The position numbers were made by a program, and so were the translations under genes. A stretch of 35,250 nt of DNA from an uncultured Eubacteriales bacterium (lineage in GTDB: Bacteria > Bacillota > Clostridia > Christensenellales > Aristaeellaceae): assembly GCA_900318145.1 (NCBI GenBank), contig ONJM01000023.1, positions 1 to 35,250 of the forward strand. The letters are read 5' to 3'. Shown piece by piece: positions 6,657 through 15,252 of the stretch; the first letter of the stretch is position 1, and each line of letters opens with the position of its first letter. The notes beneath the pieces were generated by a model. It did no database searches. It had not been told where the DNA came from and was given only the letters and a program-made list of their open reading frames with translations.

Positions 6657-8059
6657 TGGTCGATCTCCACCCAGTCATAATGCAGGTAGGTCGTAAACGC
6701 TTCCCTGAGCACATCCTTCACATGGCCTTCTCCGATGGAGGTATGATGCTTGAAACCGCCCCGGGCCAGCCTGATCAGCTTGTTCTGCAGATCTTCGATT
6801 TCCGCCACGCCCGCGCAGCCGAAGTAGCCGTCCTCGATGGGATCGTCGGTGAATCTGGCCTCCGATGCGTAAATGACGATTTTTCCGTCTCTGGTCTGGC
6901 AGTTGGAAATGGTAATGGGCATGGCCTTGATACGGCCCTCGTTGCATCCCCATCCGGAGCCCGGATCGGTCTTGTCGAACATTTTATGATTGGTGACAGT
7001 GCCCTTGCAGGTCATGAGGCCCTGCGCTACGGGGCCGCAGTGGAACAGAATCACCTTGTTTTCATCGTCGCCGTAATTGTTGTTCCAGTCCAGCACAGCG
7101 GTGGGCTTTTCTGTAGCCAGGTTCATAGCCCGCATGGTGAGGGCGGAGCACATGTCGATTTCACAGCTGGCCACGATACCGCGGTCGTTCAGTTCAGAGA
7201 GGATTACGCAGGGGCAGATGCGCAGGTGGGCTTCCATCTCGTTCCAGCAGCGCAGCGCCAGCGCGTCCAGGTGATATTCTTCGATATACCGGTCAATAAC
7301 CACCGCCAGCTTGCCCAGGTTCAGCATGTTCATTTCCGGCACCCGGGAAAAATCGGTGTAGTTTTTCAGATGTTCGATCTTGGCAGTGACGGCGGGATCG
7401 TCGTCCTGCATGGCGGCGATCTTGTCAAACACCTCGGAGAGGTCAAAGGATTCCACGTTGATGCCATGCTTTTGCAGGGCGATTTCATCAAAGCGCACGG
7501 TCTTGAAGGCGGTGGTGCGGGCGCCGATGCAGCCCAGGTTGAACCGCTTCATACCGTTCACCACCCGGCAGATGGCGGCGAAGTCCCGCAGGTTTTCCCG
7601 GAACCGGGGAGAGAGCGGATGCACAACGTGAGGTTTCAGAACTGTAAAGGGCACGCCGTACTGGGTGAACACGTCGGTAACGGAGAACTTGCCGCAGTAA
7701 GCGTCCCGGCGGTGGGCAAAGTCCATTTTGCCGATTTCATCCGGGTACGCCTGCATGAGGATCGGCACCCCCGCGTCCTGCAGGGCGGTGATGGCCCCGT
7801 TTTCATCGGCGAAAATGGGCATGGAGAAAATCACGCCGTCGTATTCGCCTTCATGCTGTTTCAGCCACTTGGCGTACAGCAAGCCTTCGTCCCTCGTTTC
7901 AATACCGCCATAGCGGGTCAAATCCTTGTCCATCATGATGTAGTCATAGCCCGCGTCGGTGACGGCCTTCACCATGTCGTCCCGGGCGCCATAGATCAGT
8001 TCTCCGGGCATGAAGCCGCGGTTGCAGAATGCCAGGGCAAACGTCATTCTCTTAGCCAT
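6653..8059 (-). CDS. L-fucose/L-arabinose isomerase-like protein (COG2407 type)
   Basis: I place the start at ATG 8059 (MAKRMTFALAF), 7 bp after GAGGAGGAG, giving 468 residues. The N-terminal half has Rossmann-like segments (DGVIFSMPIFADENGAI, VPILMQAYPDEI). The C-terminal half carries family-typical acidic and cysteine motifs (ALRCWNEMEAH, ASCEIDMCSALTMRAM, VILFHCGPVAQG) that probably hold the divalent metal. Members interconvert aldoses and ketoses, for example L-fucose/L-fuculose or D-arabinose/ribulose, but many are untested. Canonical rhamnose isomerase is a different family, so despite the rhamnosidases nearby this is not a standard RhaA. The gene overlaps both neighbours (8 bp and 4 bp), fitting a dedicated isomerase-kinase-aldolase route. 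Confidence 0.82.
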   Translation of the reverse strand: MAKRMTFALAFCNRGFMPGELIYGARDDMVKAVTDAGYDYIMMDKDLTRYGGIETRDEGLLYAKWLKQHEGEYDGVIFSMPIFADENGAITALQDAGVPILMQAYPDEIGKMDFAHRRDAYCGKFSVTDVFTQYGVPFTVLKPHVVHPLSPRFRENLRDFAAICRVVNGMKRFNLGCIGARTTAFKTVRFDEIALQKHGINVESFDLSEVFDKIAAMQDDDPAVTAKIEHLKNYTDFSRVPEMNMLNLGKLAVVIDRYIEEYHLDALALRCWNEMEAHLRICPCVILSELNDRGIVASCEIDMCSALTMRAMNLATEKPTAVLDWNNNYGDDENKVILFHCGPVAQGLMTCKGTVTNHKMFDKTDPGSGWGCNEGRIKAMPITISNCQTRDGKIVIYASEARFTDDPIEDGYFGCAGVAEIEDLQNKLIRLARGGFKHHTSIGEGHVKDVLREAFTTYLHYDWVEIDQ

Positions 8060-9047
8060 TGTTTTTCTCCTCCTCAAATGAAATGGTCACAGTATGCTTT
8101 TCTGTTTCAAAAGCTTTCAGCACCGGCAGGGTGCCGTTTTCCCGTTCGTCATGCCGGCCCATGATATAACAGTTGGTGGGCTCCAGACCCAGCACATAGT
8201 CTCCCGCCGCCATGCTGCGCCACTGGGACAGGACGGGCAGCGTATCGCCGCTCCAGGTCATGACCATACGCACCTGCAGATCCGGATTGATGAGCTCCGC
8301 CCGGAAATCCCGCTTCATTTTTTGGAAGAATACCCGCTCTTCCTCGCCGGGAACAGGCGCGTCAAACTCGCATTCCCGTCCCAGGCCTGTTTTTGCGAAC
8401 TCCGTCCGGGGAATGGTTTCCCGGTCTTCAGGCAGAATCAGCTTCGCTTTTTCGCTCAGCAGCGGATAACCGAAGTTGCAGTGATAAATCTGCATGAATT
8501 CCTCGTCCCTGGGCGTCAGGTTGGTGATTTCATCCTCCACCGTCACCGACGCGCCGAACGCGGGAATCCGGATTGTACGCCGGTTTTCCAGCACGTGGCC
8601 GAACAGCGCCGTTTCCCGGATCACGCCCCGGATGATGATTTCATCGCCAGCAATCTCCGCGCATACCTGCTCCGCGGCCATGGAATGATACCGTCCGTGA
8701 AGCGGATGCCATTCGCCATTGTCCCGGTTGGCGGGACTGGCGGAGCGCAAGCCGCAGGTATACAGCAGTCCGCCGGGGAAGGTATTCACAAACTCGTTCT
8801 CATATGGCATGATTACCGCGGGACTGTCATAACCGTTCTTGCTCATCCAGCTCATGCTGATGCCGCGGAATCGGCATTGCCCGATGTCCAGCCCGGCGTC
8901 CGGCAGGATGTCCGCTTCCAGACCGCCCGCTGTTTTCACTTCAATGATGCCCGTCCCCCTGGCTTTCCCCTCCGCCACGGTCATGCGGCGCAGCGTAACC
9001 AGTTGTTCCGGATGGCCGATATAGCCTTTTTCGATCAGGTTCCGCAA
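8052..9047 (-). CDS. DUF4432 family, aldose 1-epimerase-like protein
   Basis: The 331-residue protein begins at a TTG codon, with AAGGGGG 8 bp upstream and no in-frame ATG nearby. It resembles the galactose-mutarotase superfamily, DUF4432 subfamily: ADILPDAGLDIGQCRFRG near the N-terminus, GGLLYTCGLRSASPAN, HPLHGRYHSMAAEQV, MQIYHCNFGYPLLS and VLGLEPTNCYIMGRH. His115/His118-type residues in HPLHGR and an acidic residue in LGLEPTN match the catalytic positions of mutarotases. It probably interconverts anomers of, or otherwise epimerises, the sugar fed to the isomerase, whose start it overlaps by 8 bp. The exact reaction of DUF4432 proteins is not generally established. Confidence 0.8.
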   Translation of the reverse strand: MRNLIEKGYIGHPEQLVTLRRMTVAEGKARGTGIIEVKTAGGLEADILPDAGLDIGQCRFRGISMSWMSKNGYDSPAVIMPYENEFVNTFPGGLLYTCGLRSASPANRDNGEWHPLHGRYHSMAAEQVCAEIAGDEIIIRGVIRETALFGHVLENRRTIRIPAFGASVTVEDEITNLTPRDEEFMQIYHCNFGYPLLSEKAKLILPEDRETIPRTEFAKTGLGRECEFDAPVPGEEERVFFQKMKRDFRAELINPDLQVRMVMTWSGDTLPVLSQWRSMAAGDYVLGLEPTNCYIMGRHDERENGTLPVLKAFETEKHTVTISFEEEKNNG

Positions 9048-9119
9048 ATCACATGCCCCCTTGATAACGCTGTGTTTATTCTGATCAGTTCATGACAGAA
9101 AATATACAGATCCGCCGGA

Positions 9120-10001
9120 TCATCTGTTTTGTGAAAGGCTGTCCAGAAAATTCAATACCGAATCCGCTGTTTCATCCTGATAGAACAGATCATCCCCGTG
9201 CGTGGCGTCCTCGATTACCATGAATTCGCAGGGGACGCCTTTCTTTTGCAGGGCGTCATACAGCGCCTCGCTTTGCGCCATAGGCACCACCGTGTCTTTT
9301 GTTCCGTGCAGGATCATAAACGGCGGCGTCTGTTCAGAAATGTACCGGACTGCGCTGGCTTTTTCCGCTTCCGCCTTTCCGTACCCGACGCCCAGAAATT
9401 CTTCAAAGGCGAAATAAGGAACGTCATTGTTTTGGCTGGCTGCGGCAGCCATGCGGTCTCTTTCCGCGGACGCGCCGGACAAATCAACCACACCGTAGTA
9501 ATCCACCACACCCTGCACAGCGCTGGACTGATCCGGGTAATCACCCTGGTCGAATTCCTTCTGACCGCCCGTCACTCCCAGCAGGCTGGCCATGGTGCCG
9601 CCCGCCGATTCGCCCATGGCATAGATTCTGTCGGGATCAATGCAGAATGCTTTTGCGTGAGCCCGAAGAAACCGCACAGCGGATTTCACGTCGGTCAGCT
9701 GCGCCGGAAAGACAGCCTCATTGCTGGTGCGGTATTCGATACCGGCTACCACATATCCAGCCCTGGCGAACCGCATCATTTCCGGCAGCCATACGGTCCG
9801 GTTCACCACACGGTAAGCCCCGCCGCAAATCCATACGATAGCGGGGCAGGCAGAATGCGCCGTCCGGTTCTTGGGGACGATGACGTCCATTTTCAGGTCG
9901 CGCCTGGAAGCGTTATACCAGCAGGGTACGCAGGAAAAGGAGATGCCTGGAATCAGGGACAGCACTTCCCTTTTTCTTTCCACATGAAGCTGCTTTCGCA
10001 T
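9120..10001 (-). CDS. Cytoplasmic alpha/beta-hydrolase carbohydrate esterase (BD-FAE/acetylesterase type)
   Basis: The 293-residue protein has a complete serine esterase triad: GESAGG (Ser132), LHGTKDTVVP (Asp236) and EDATHGD (His268). The oxyanion-hole strand reads VWICGGAYR, with Cys where many relatives have His. No signal peptide is present. The fold and motifs match the acetyl/feruloyl-esterase group next to glycoside hydrolases (BD-FAE-like, hormone-sensitive-lipase-like), which remove acyl groups from sugar units. GGAGG lies 11 bp before the ATG. It sits between a GH3 gene and the sugar-catabolic genes, so it probably deacylates imported oligosaccharide. A second such domain is fused to the GH2 enzyme at 12248-15229, so the two may act at different positions. 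Confidence 0.82.
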   Translation of the reverse strand: MRKQLHVERKREVLSLIPGISFSCVPCWYNASRRDLKMDVIVPKNRTAHSACPAIVWICGGAYRVVNRTVWLPEMMRFARAGYVVAGIEYRTSNEAVFPAQLTDVKSAVRFLRAHAKAFCIDPDRIYAMGESAGGTMASLLGVTGGQKEFDQGDYPDQSSAVQGVVDYYGVVDLSGASAERDRMAAAASQNNDVPYFAFEEFLGVGYGKAEAEKASAVRYISEQTPPFMILHGTKDTVVPMAQSEALYDALQKKGVPCEFMVIEDATHGDDLFYQDETADSVLNFLDSLSQNR

Positions 10002-10053
10002 GTTTTTTTCATCCTCCGTTTTCAGGGCTGAAAGGGGGGACTCCGGAACAGGT

Positions 10054-12219
10054 TTATTTTTCCCGGATAAATCGCACGTCAGCCTGCAGGGTGTCCCGTG
10101 CGTTACCGCCGATATGGATTTCGATCAGTCCGTCGTCAATCACGAAGTTCATGTCCTGATCATAATAACCCAGCGCTGTTTCGGGAATGTCAAAAGCAAT
10201 CCGTTTGCTTTCCCCGGGCTGAAGATCGGCTTTTTCAAAGGCCGCCAGCTTCCGCACAGGGCGGACGCGCCGGGCTGCCGGATCGCGGAAATAGCATTGC
10301 ACGATTTCACTCCCCGGCCGGTCGCCGGTATTCTGCACAGTGATTTCAGCATGGATGCCGCCCTCCGTCTGAGCGGCGGTAATATCGCTGTACCGGTAGC
10401 CGGTATAGCTCAGACCGAACCCGAAGGGGAACAGAGGCTCCACCGGCGCGTCCAGATACTTGCTGGTATATTTGAACTTTCCGGCCGGCCGGCCCGTTCG
10501 GATGTGGTCATAATACAACGTGGGACACTGGCCGGTGGCTGCCGGGAAGCTGGCGGTCAGCTTGGCGGAGGGGTTCACGCGGCCAAAGAGAAGATCGAGG
10601 ATCGCCGGGCCGGCTTCCGTTCCGGGATGCCAGGCCATCAGAATGGCGTCGGCATATTCTGCCGCGGGCCCCAGGCAAAGGGGACGGCCTGCAAACACCA
10701 CGGCCGCGACTGGCTTTCCGCTTTCCTTCAGGCGCTTCAGGAGCGCAATATCCGCGTCTGTCAGTTCCAGGGAAGCGCGGCTGGCGGCTTCGCCGCTTTC
10801 CGCCTTGCGCTCGCCAATGGCGCAGAGGAACACATCGCAGTCCGGCAGCGGTTCTTCCGTGACCATGGCATAGCTGATTTTTTCTTCGTCCAGTCCGTCC
10901 CGGATGCTCCTGCAGTCTCCGGGCTGCACCGCCCCGGCCCAGGTGCCGCTCATTTCGTCCCCGTCGGACGCAAGCGCTCCGGCCAGGCCGATGCGTGCGC
11001 CTTCTTTCAGCGGCAGCAGCCCGTCGTTTTTCAGCAGCACCATGGATTTCTGAGCCGCTTCCCGGGCCAGCGCAAGATGGGCGGGAGTCAGCATGGCGGC
11101 TTTTTCCTGTTCCGCGTCGGAGCGATAGGGATCGTCAAACAGGCCCAGTTCGAATTTCAGCCGCAGAATATCGCTGACCGCTTCATCCAGCTTCTCCATG
11201 CTGATTTCTCCCGCTTCCACCAGCTCCTTCACGTGATCCAGGAAGCAGCCGGACGTCATATCCATATCCATTCCGGCGTTCAGCGCCAGGCATGCAGCCT
11301 CCCGGCGGTCTGCGGCGATGCCGTGATTGATGCACTCCGCGATGGCGTTGGCGTCGCTGATGGTCATGCCGTCAAAGCCCCAGCGCCCGCGCAGGATATC
11401 CGTCAGCAGCTTTTTATTCACTGAACAGGGCACACCGTTCAGATCGTTGAACGCGGGCATCACGGCGCGCGCTCCCGCCTTCACGGCGCGTTCATAGGAG
11501 GGCAGGTATTCTTCCTCGAACCGCTGCGGGGACATATCCACCCGGTTGTAGTCCCGGCCGCCCTCCGCCGCGCCGTAAGCGGCGAAGTGCTTCACGCAGG
11601 CAGCCAGCGCGTCATGGCGGGTGAGATCGTCGGTCTGGTATCCCCTGACCTTGGCTTCGCCGTACAGCCCGTTCAGCAGGGCGTCCTCGCCCGCGCTTTC
11701 GGCGATACGCCCCCAGCGGGGATCCTTGCTCACGTCCACCATAGGAGAAAAGGTCATCTGGATGCCCGCGGCAGTAGCTTCCTCCGCGGCCATGCGGGCG
11801 GTGCGCTGCCAAAGATCCGGCTCCCAGGCGCAGCTTTCCGCAAGGGGAATGGGCGCGATAGTGCGGAAGCCGTGAATCACGTCAAAGCCGTTGATCAGCG
11901 GAATACCCAGCCTTGTTTCCTCCACGGCAATATGCTGCATACGGTTCATTTCTTCCGAGCCGACCAGCCCCAGATAGGAACCGATGCGCCCGGCGCGAAG
12001 ATCGTCCTCGTGCCAGTCCCGTTTTGCGGTAGAGATCATTTTGTGGGCTTCTTCTTCGGTCATGCGTCCGTCCGCCACCATGGTCAGGATTTCTTCAAAG
12101 GAAAGATCGAACGCGCCGACAATGGAGCCCCCGGCCTGATGGAGCTGCCCTGCCTTTTCCTCCAGTGTCATTCTGCCCAGCAGGTCTTTTATTCTTTTTT
12201 CAATCTCCGGATTTTTCAT
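10054..12219 (-). CDS. GH3 beta-glycosidase (beta-glucosidase/beta-xylosidase type), intracellular
   Basis: The 721-residue protein shows the full GH3 architecture of the BglX type. The N-terminal (beta/alpha)8 barrel carries INGFDVIHGFRTIAPIPLAES, RWGRIAESAGEDALLN, CVKHFAAYGAAEGGRDYN and the nucleophile Asp289 in GMTISDANA. An alpha/beta sandwich follows (KSMVLLKNDGLLPL). The C-terminal fibronectin-III-like domain follows FPFGFGLSYTGYRYSD and continues through TVQNTGDRPGSEIVQ. No signal peptide is visible, so it acts in the cytoplasm on imported oligosaccharide. CAGGAGGG precedes the ATG. Beta-glucosidase and beta-xylosidase cannot be distinguished from sequence. It differs clearly from the GH3 at 19950-22349, suggesting two linkages are cleaved. 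Confidence 0.9.
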   Translation of the reverse strand: MKNPEIEKRIKDLLGRMTLEEKAGQLHQAGGSIVGAFDLSFEEILTMVADGRMTEEEAHKMISTAKRDWHEDDLRAGRIGSYLGLVGSEEMNRMQHIAVEETRLGIPLINGFDVIHGFRTIAPIPLAESCAWEPDLWQRTARMAAEEATAAGIQMTFSPMVDVSKDPRWGRIAESAGEDALLNGLYGEAKVRGYQTDDLTRHDALAACVKHFAAYGAAEGGRDYNRVDMSPQRFEEEYLPSYERAVKAGARAVMPAFNDLNGVPCSVNKKLLTDILRGRWGFDGMTISDANAIAECINHGIAADRREAACLALNAGMDMDMTSGCFLDHVKELVEAGEISMEKLDEAVSDILRLKFELGLFDDPYRSDAEQEKAAMLTPAHLALAREAAQKSMVLLKNDGLLPLKEGARIGLAGALASDGDEMSGTWAGAVQPGDCRSIRDGLDEEKISYAMVTEEPLPDCDVFLCAIGERKAESGEAASRASLELTDADIALLKRLKESGKPVAAVVFAGRPLCLGPAAEYADAILMAWHPGTEAGPAILDLLFGRVNPSAKLTASFPAATGQCPTLYYDHIRTGRPAGKFKYTSKYLDAPVEPLFPFGFGLSYTGYRYSDITAAQTEGGIHAEITVQNTGDRPGSEIVQCYFRDPAARRVRPVRKLAAFEKADLQPGESKRIAFDIPETALGYYDQDMNFVIDDGLIEIHIGGNARDTLQADVRFIREK

Positions 12220-12247
12220 GGCTGCCCTCCTGTGTGATCCATTTCTG

Positions 12248-15229
12248 TTATTTCATCTGTCGCTTCCAGAAAGCTGCTGCGTGATCGATCCAGCCTTCGG
12301 CGGCGGTTTCGGTGCCGGGGCCGACACCGTGATCCACACCGGGGAAGATTTCGCATTGGTACGGAATCCCGGCTTTTTCCAGTGCGGCCGCCATGCGGCG
12401 GGTATTTTCCGGCTTGACGGTACGGTCCGCGTCACCACACCAGATGTAGGTTGGAGGATAATCCGCGTTCACCTGCTCATCCACGCTGGCAAAAGCTTCC
12501 ATGGATGCTTCGGCAGGCTCGCCCAGCAGCTGGTTGTGTGTCTGCTGTTCGGTAAACTCCGGCCGCATGCTGATAACGGGATAGGTCAGCACCAGCGTTT
12601 CAGGTCTGGGCAGGCCGTAATGGGGATAGCCCATATTGCCGGTGCCGAAGCTGGCCGCCAGATGCCCGCCGGCGGAGGAACCCCATACGGAATAATGGGC
12701 GGTATCCAGCATATATTCATCCGCCCGGGCAAAGATCTCCCGTACTGCCTGTGCCAGATCGTCCTGTGGCGCGGGGAACCGGGCCTCCTCCTTCACCCGG
12801 TAATAAACGATGAAGGCGGAAATGCCCATCGCGTTCAGCTTCCGGGCGTAGGGCACACCTTCGATAAAGCTGCACACCATCGTGTATCCCCCGCCGGGGC
12901 AAATGACCGCGAAGGGATGACGCTGCCCGTCCCGAAGAACAAACCGGTCGTCCAATGCATAGCAGTTTTCTTTCCGGTGAGCATCCTTTTCCGCCTGCTC
13001 CATATCCATATCCTTGGGCGGTACATATCTGGCAATCTGATTCAGTTGTTTGTTGATTGCAATGATACGCTCCTTGGGCATATCCGGGGCGCCCATGCGG
13101 ATGAGCTGCAGAAGGCTGAACTGCATCGTCGTCCGTCTGCGGTCTTCAGCGCTCATGCCCTCACCGCTTTTCACGGTCTCTCTTCCGGTTTCCCGCTCCT
13201 TCTGTGCGGCTTTCGCGGTCCGGGCTGCCATCATTTCGGCCAGGAAGGGCTGCACCAGCGCTGCCGCGTCATGCGACTGGGATATATCTTTCAGCAGGTC
13301 TTTCACAGAATAGAACCCTTCGGGCGTATCAATGTCGAACCAGTTGAGCACCGTTCCCTGCTGGAATCGGTAGGCAGGATCGGGCTGCGCCGCGTGCGTG
13401 TACCGTGCTTGTTCAGTCAGATCGCCCGCGGACGCTGTGACGGTATAGGTTCCTTCCGGCTGGGGCACAGTAAAATGAAAGAAATGATCCTCCGCGCGTT
13501 TTGTATAGGCCGTTCCGTTCACCGTCAGGGTGACTTCCGGCAAATTGCTGTACACCACAAATTCCGCGGTGTCCCCGTCCCGATTTACAAATTCCTTGCT
13601 GCACAGATGCAGCATGGGTTCATCCGTCAGCCAGGCCTGGTAGGCATAGAAAGCGTCCTTGCGGGTCTTCCGGTCAAAGGTGACCAGGCCCTTGTTATTG
13701 CGGCCCTTTGTGCCGCCCTCTTCCCGGGCGTCGGCGGCAAAGTCGAACATATTCCACACATGGGTGGCCCACAGGTATTTCCTGGAATACAGCTGTCTGA
13801 TCAGACTTTCATGGTAGATCATCTGATATTCGTTGCTGTAATCCCCGGGCTCGGGATGGGAGGAATGCCACAGACTGTTTTCGCAGCCGTACTCCGATAC
13901 GCCCACGGGCAGGTCGGGATGCAGGGCGTGGAAGCGGTCAAACCAGGGACCGTTATCCTCCAGGTGCCCGCCGTACCAGCCGAAATAATGATTGTAGGAA
14001 AGCACGTCCGGCACGTCCAGAAGGGGATGATCCACGGGCAAGGGCGATATGCAGGCCATGGTGGTGAGCCGGGTATCGTCCATTTCGTGACATAGCGCGT
14101 TCAGCTTTTGATGGAAGGGCACCAGGGTTTCCTGGTCCCCGTGGGCCATGGTGATTTCATTGCTCAGGCCCCACACCACGATGGAGGGATGATTGTAATT
14201 CTGCCCAATCAGCTCCCTCATCTGGCTCAGCGCGTTTTCCCGGGCGTTGTCCAGGTGTTCGCTGATGTAGGGGATTTCCGTCCAGACCACGATGCCCAGC
14301 CGGTCGCACAGATCATAGGTGTGCTGATCGTGCTGATAATGGGCCAGCCGCACGGTGGTGGCTCCCATGTCGTACACGTGGCGCAGGCTTTCCTCCATGT
14401 CCGCTTCGGAAATGGCGTTGCCCTTGCCCAGCCAGTCCTGGTGCATGGCAGCGCCCCGCAGAGGATAGCTTTCACCGTTCAGGATAAACCCTTCATTCGG
14501 GTCAATACGGAAGGAGCGGATCCCGAAGGGGATTTCCAGGAAGTCGCACAGCATATCGCCGTCGTACAGGCAGGCTTTCAGCGTATACATCCAGGGATTC
14601 TTCCGGCCCTGCCACAGGACAGGTTTTTCCAGATGAAAAACAGCCTCGTTCCCCGTCATTGTCTGCCCGTTCAGTTCGAACACAGCCGTGCCGCCGGTGG
14701 TGCGGGCGGAAATACGTACATCGGCGGAGCCGTCTTCCAGCACCGCCGGCGTCACCCAAACGCCGCAGCCGCCCAGGGTGTCCATATCAAAATGCACTTT
14801 GGAAAGCACCACCAGCCGTACTGCCCGGTAGATGCCGCCGTAAAAGGTGAAGTCAGCGATCTGCGGATAAACAGAATCGCAGGCAGCGTTGCTGACGGCG
14901 ACGGTCAGGCGGTTTTCTCCATCCTTCAGGCAGTCCGTGATATTGAACCGGAACCGGCTGTAACCCCCGTGGTGTTCGCCGATAAAATGATCATTCAGCG
15001 TCACCTTTGCGGAGGCGGACACGCCGTCAAACTCCAGATAGACTTCCTCATCCGCCTTCTTCACGGGCACGGTGAAGGTCTTTTCATATACGCATTCGCC
15101 CCGCCAGTAATCCCCGCCGCCGTCCTGGCCGTCCAGGTTGTTCCAGGTGTGAGGAAGCGTGACGGGCACGCAATCCGTTCCGGGTTTCAGAAAGCGCCAT
15201 TGATCATTGAATAAAATAATGGTACGCAT
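12248..15229 (-). CDS. Fusion protein: GH2 glycosidase plus C-terminal alpha/beta-hydrolase esterase
   Basis: The 993-residue protein joins two enzymes. Residues 1-600 form a GH2 beta-glycosidase: sugar-binding domain (LPHTWNN, YGGIYRAVRL), acid/base Glu358 in WGLSNEIT and nucleophile Glu446 in GVSEYGCEN. Residues 625-735 form a helical linker (GFYSVKDLLKDI ... FSLLQLIRMG) resembling small helical modules seen in clostridial carbohydrate enzymes. Residues 770-993 are an alpha/beta-hydrolase with oxyanion segment CPGGGYTM, nucleophile Ser852 in GSSAGG, acid near Asp935 in GDADRTV and His967 in VDHGVG. All key residues are intact in both parts. No signal peptide is present, so it would remove both an acyl group and a beta-linked sugar in the cytoplasm. 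GGGAGTG precedes the ATG. The specific glycosidase and ester substrates are unknown. Confidence 0.86.
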   Translation of the reverse strand: MRTIILFNDQWRFLKPGTDCVPVTLPHTWNNLDGQDGGGDYWRGECVYEKTFTVPVKKADEEVYLEFDGVSASAKVTLNDHFIGEHHGGYSRFRFNITDCLKDGENRLTVAVSNAACDSVYPQIADFTFYGGIYRAVRLVVLSKVHFDMDTLGGCGVWVTPAVLEDGSADVRISARTTGGTAVFELNGQTMTGNEAVFHLEKPVLWQGRKNPWMYTLKACLYDGDMLCDFLEIPFGIRSFRIDPNEGFILNGESYPLRGAAMHQDWLGKGNAISEADMEESLRHVYDMGATTVRLAHYQHDQHTYDLCDRLGIVVWTEIPYISEHLDNARENALSQMRELIGQNYNHPSIVVWGLSNEITMAHGDQETLVPFHQKLNALCHEMDDTRLTTMACISPLPVDHPLLDVPDVLSYNHYFGWYGGHLEDNGPWFDRFHALHPDLPVGVSEYGCENSLWHSSHPEPGDYSNEYQMIYHESLIRQLYSRKYLWATHVWNMFDFAADAREEGGTKGRNNKGLVTFDRKTRKDAFYAYQAWLTDEPMLHLCSKEFVNRDGDTAEFVVYSNLPEVTLTVNGTAYTKRAEDHFFHFTVPQPEGTYTVTASAGDLTEQARYTHAAQPDPAYRFQQGTVLNWFDIDTPEGFYSVKDLLKDISQSHDAAALVQPFLAEMMAARTAKAAQKERETGRETVKSGEGMSAEDRRRTTMQFSLLQLIRMGAPDMPKERIIAINKQLNQIARYVPPKDMDMEQAEKDAHRKENCYALDDRFVLRDGQRHPFAVICPGGGYTMVCSFIEGVPYARKLNAMGISAFIVYYRVKEEARFPAPQDDLAQAVREIFARADEYMLDTAHYSVWGSSAGGHLAASFGTGNMGYPHYGLPRPETLVLTYPVISMRPEFTEQQTHNQLLGEPAEASMEAFASVDEQVNADYPPTYIWCGDADRTVKPENTRRMAAALEKAGIPYQCEIFPGVDHGVGPGTETAAEGWIDHAAAFWKRQMK

Positions 15230-15252
15230 GTCCGTTACACTCCCTTGTTCCG

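Noticed and set aside
9048-9119. A promoter in the 72-bp gap before the DUF4432 gene
   Set aside because: No acceptable -10/-35 pair was found; AT-rich stretches alone do not support a promoter.
12218-15214. Long plus-strand frames opposite the GH2-esterase fusion
   Set aside because: They are shadows of a gene with intact catalytic residues in both domains.
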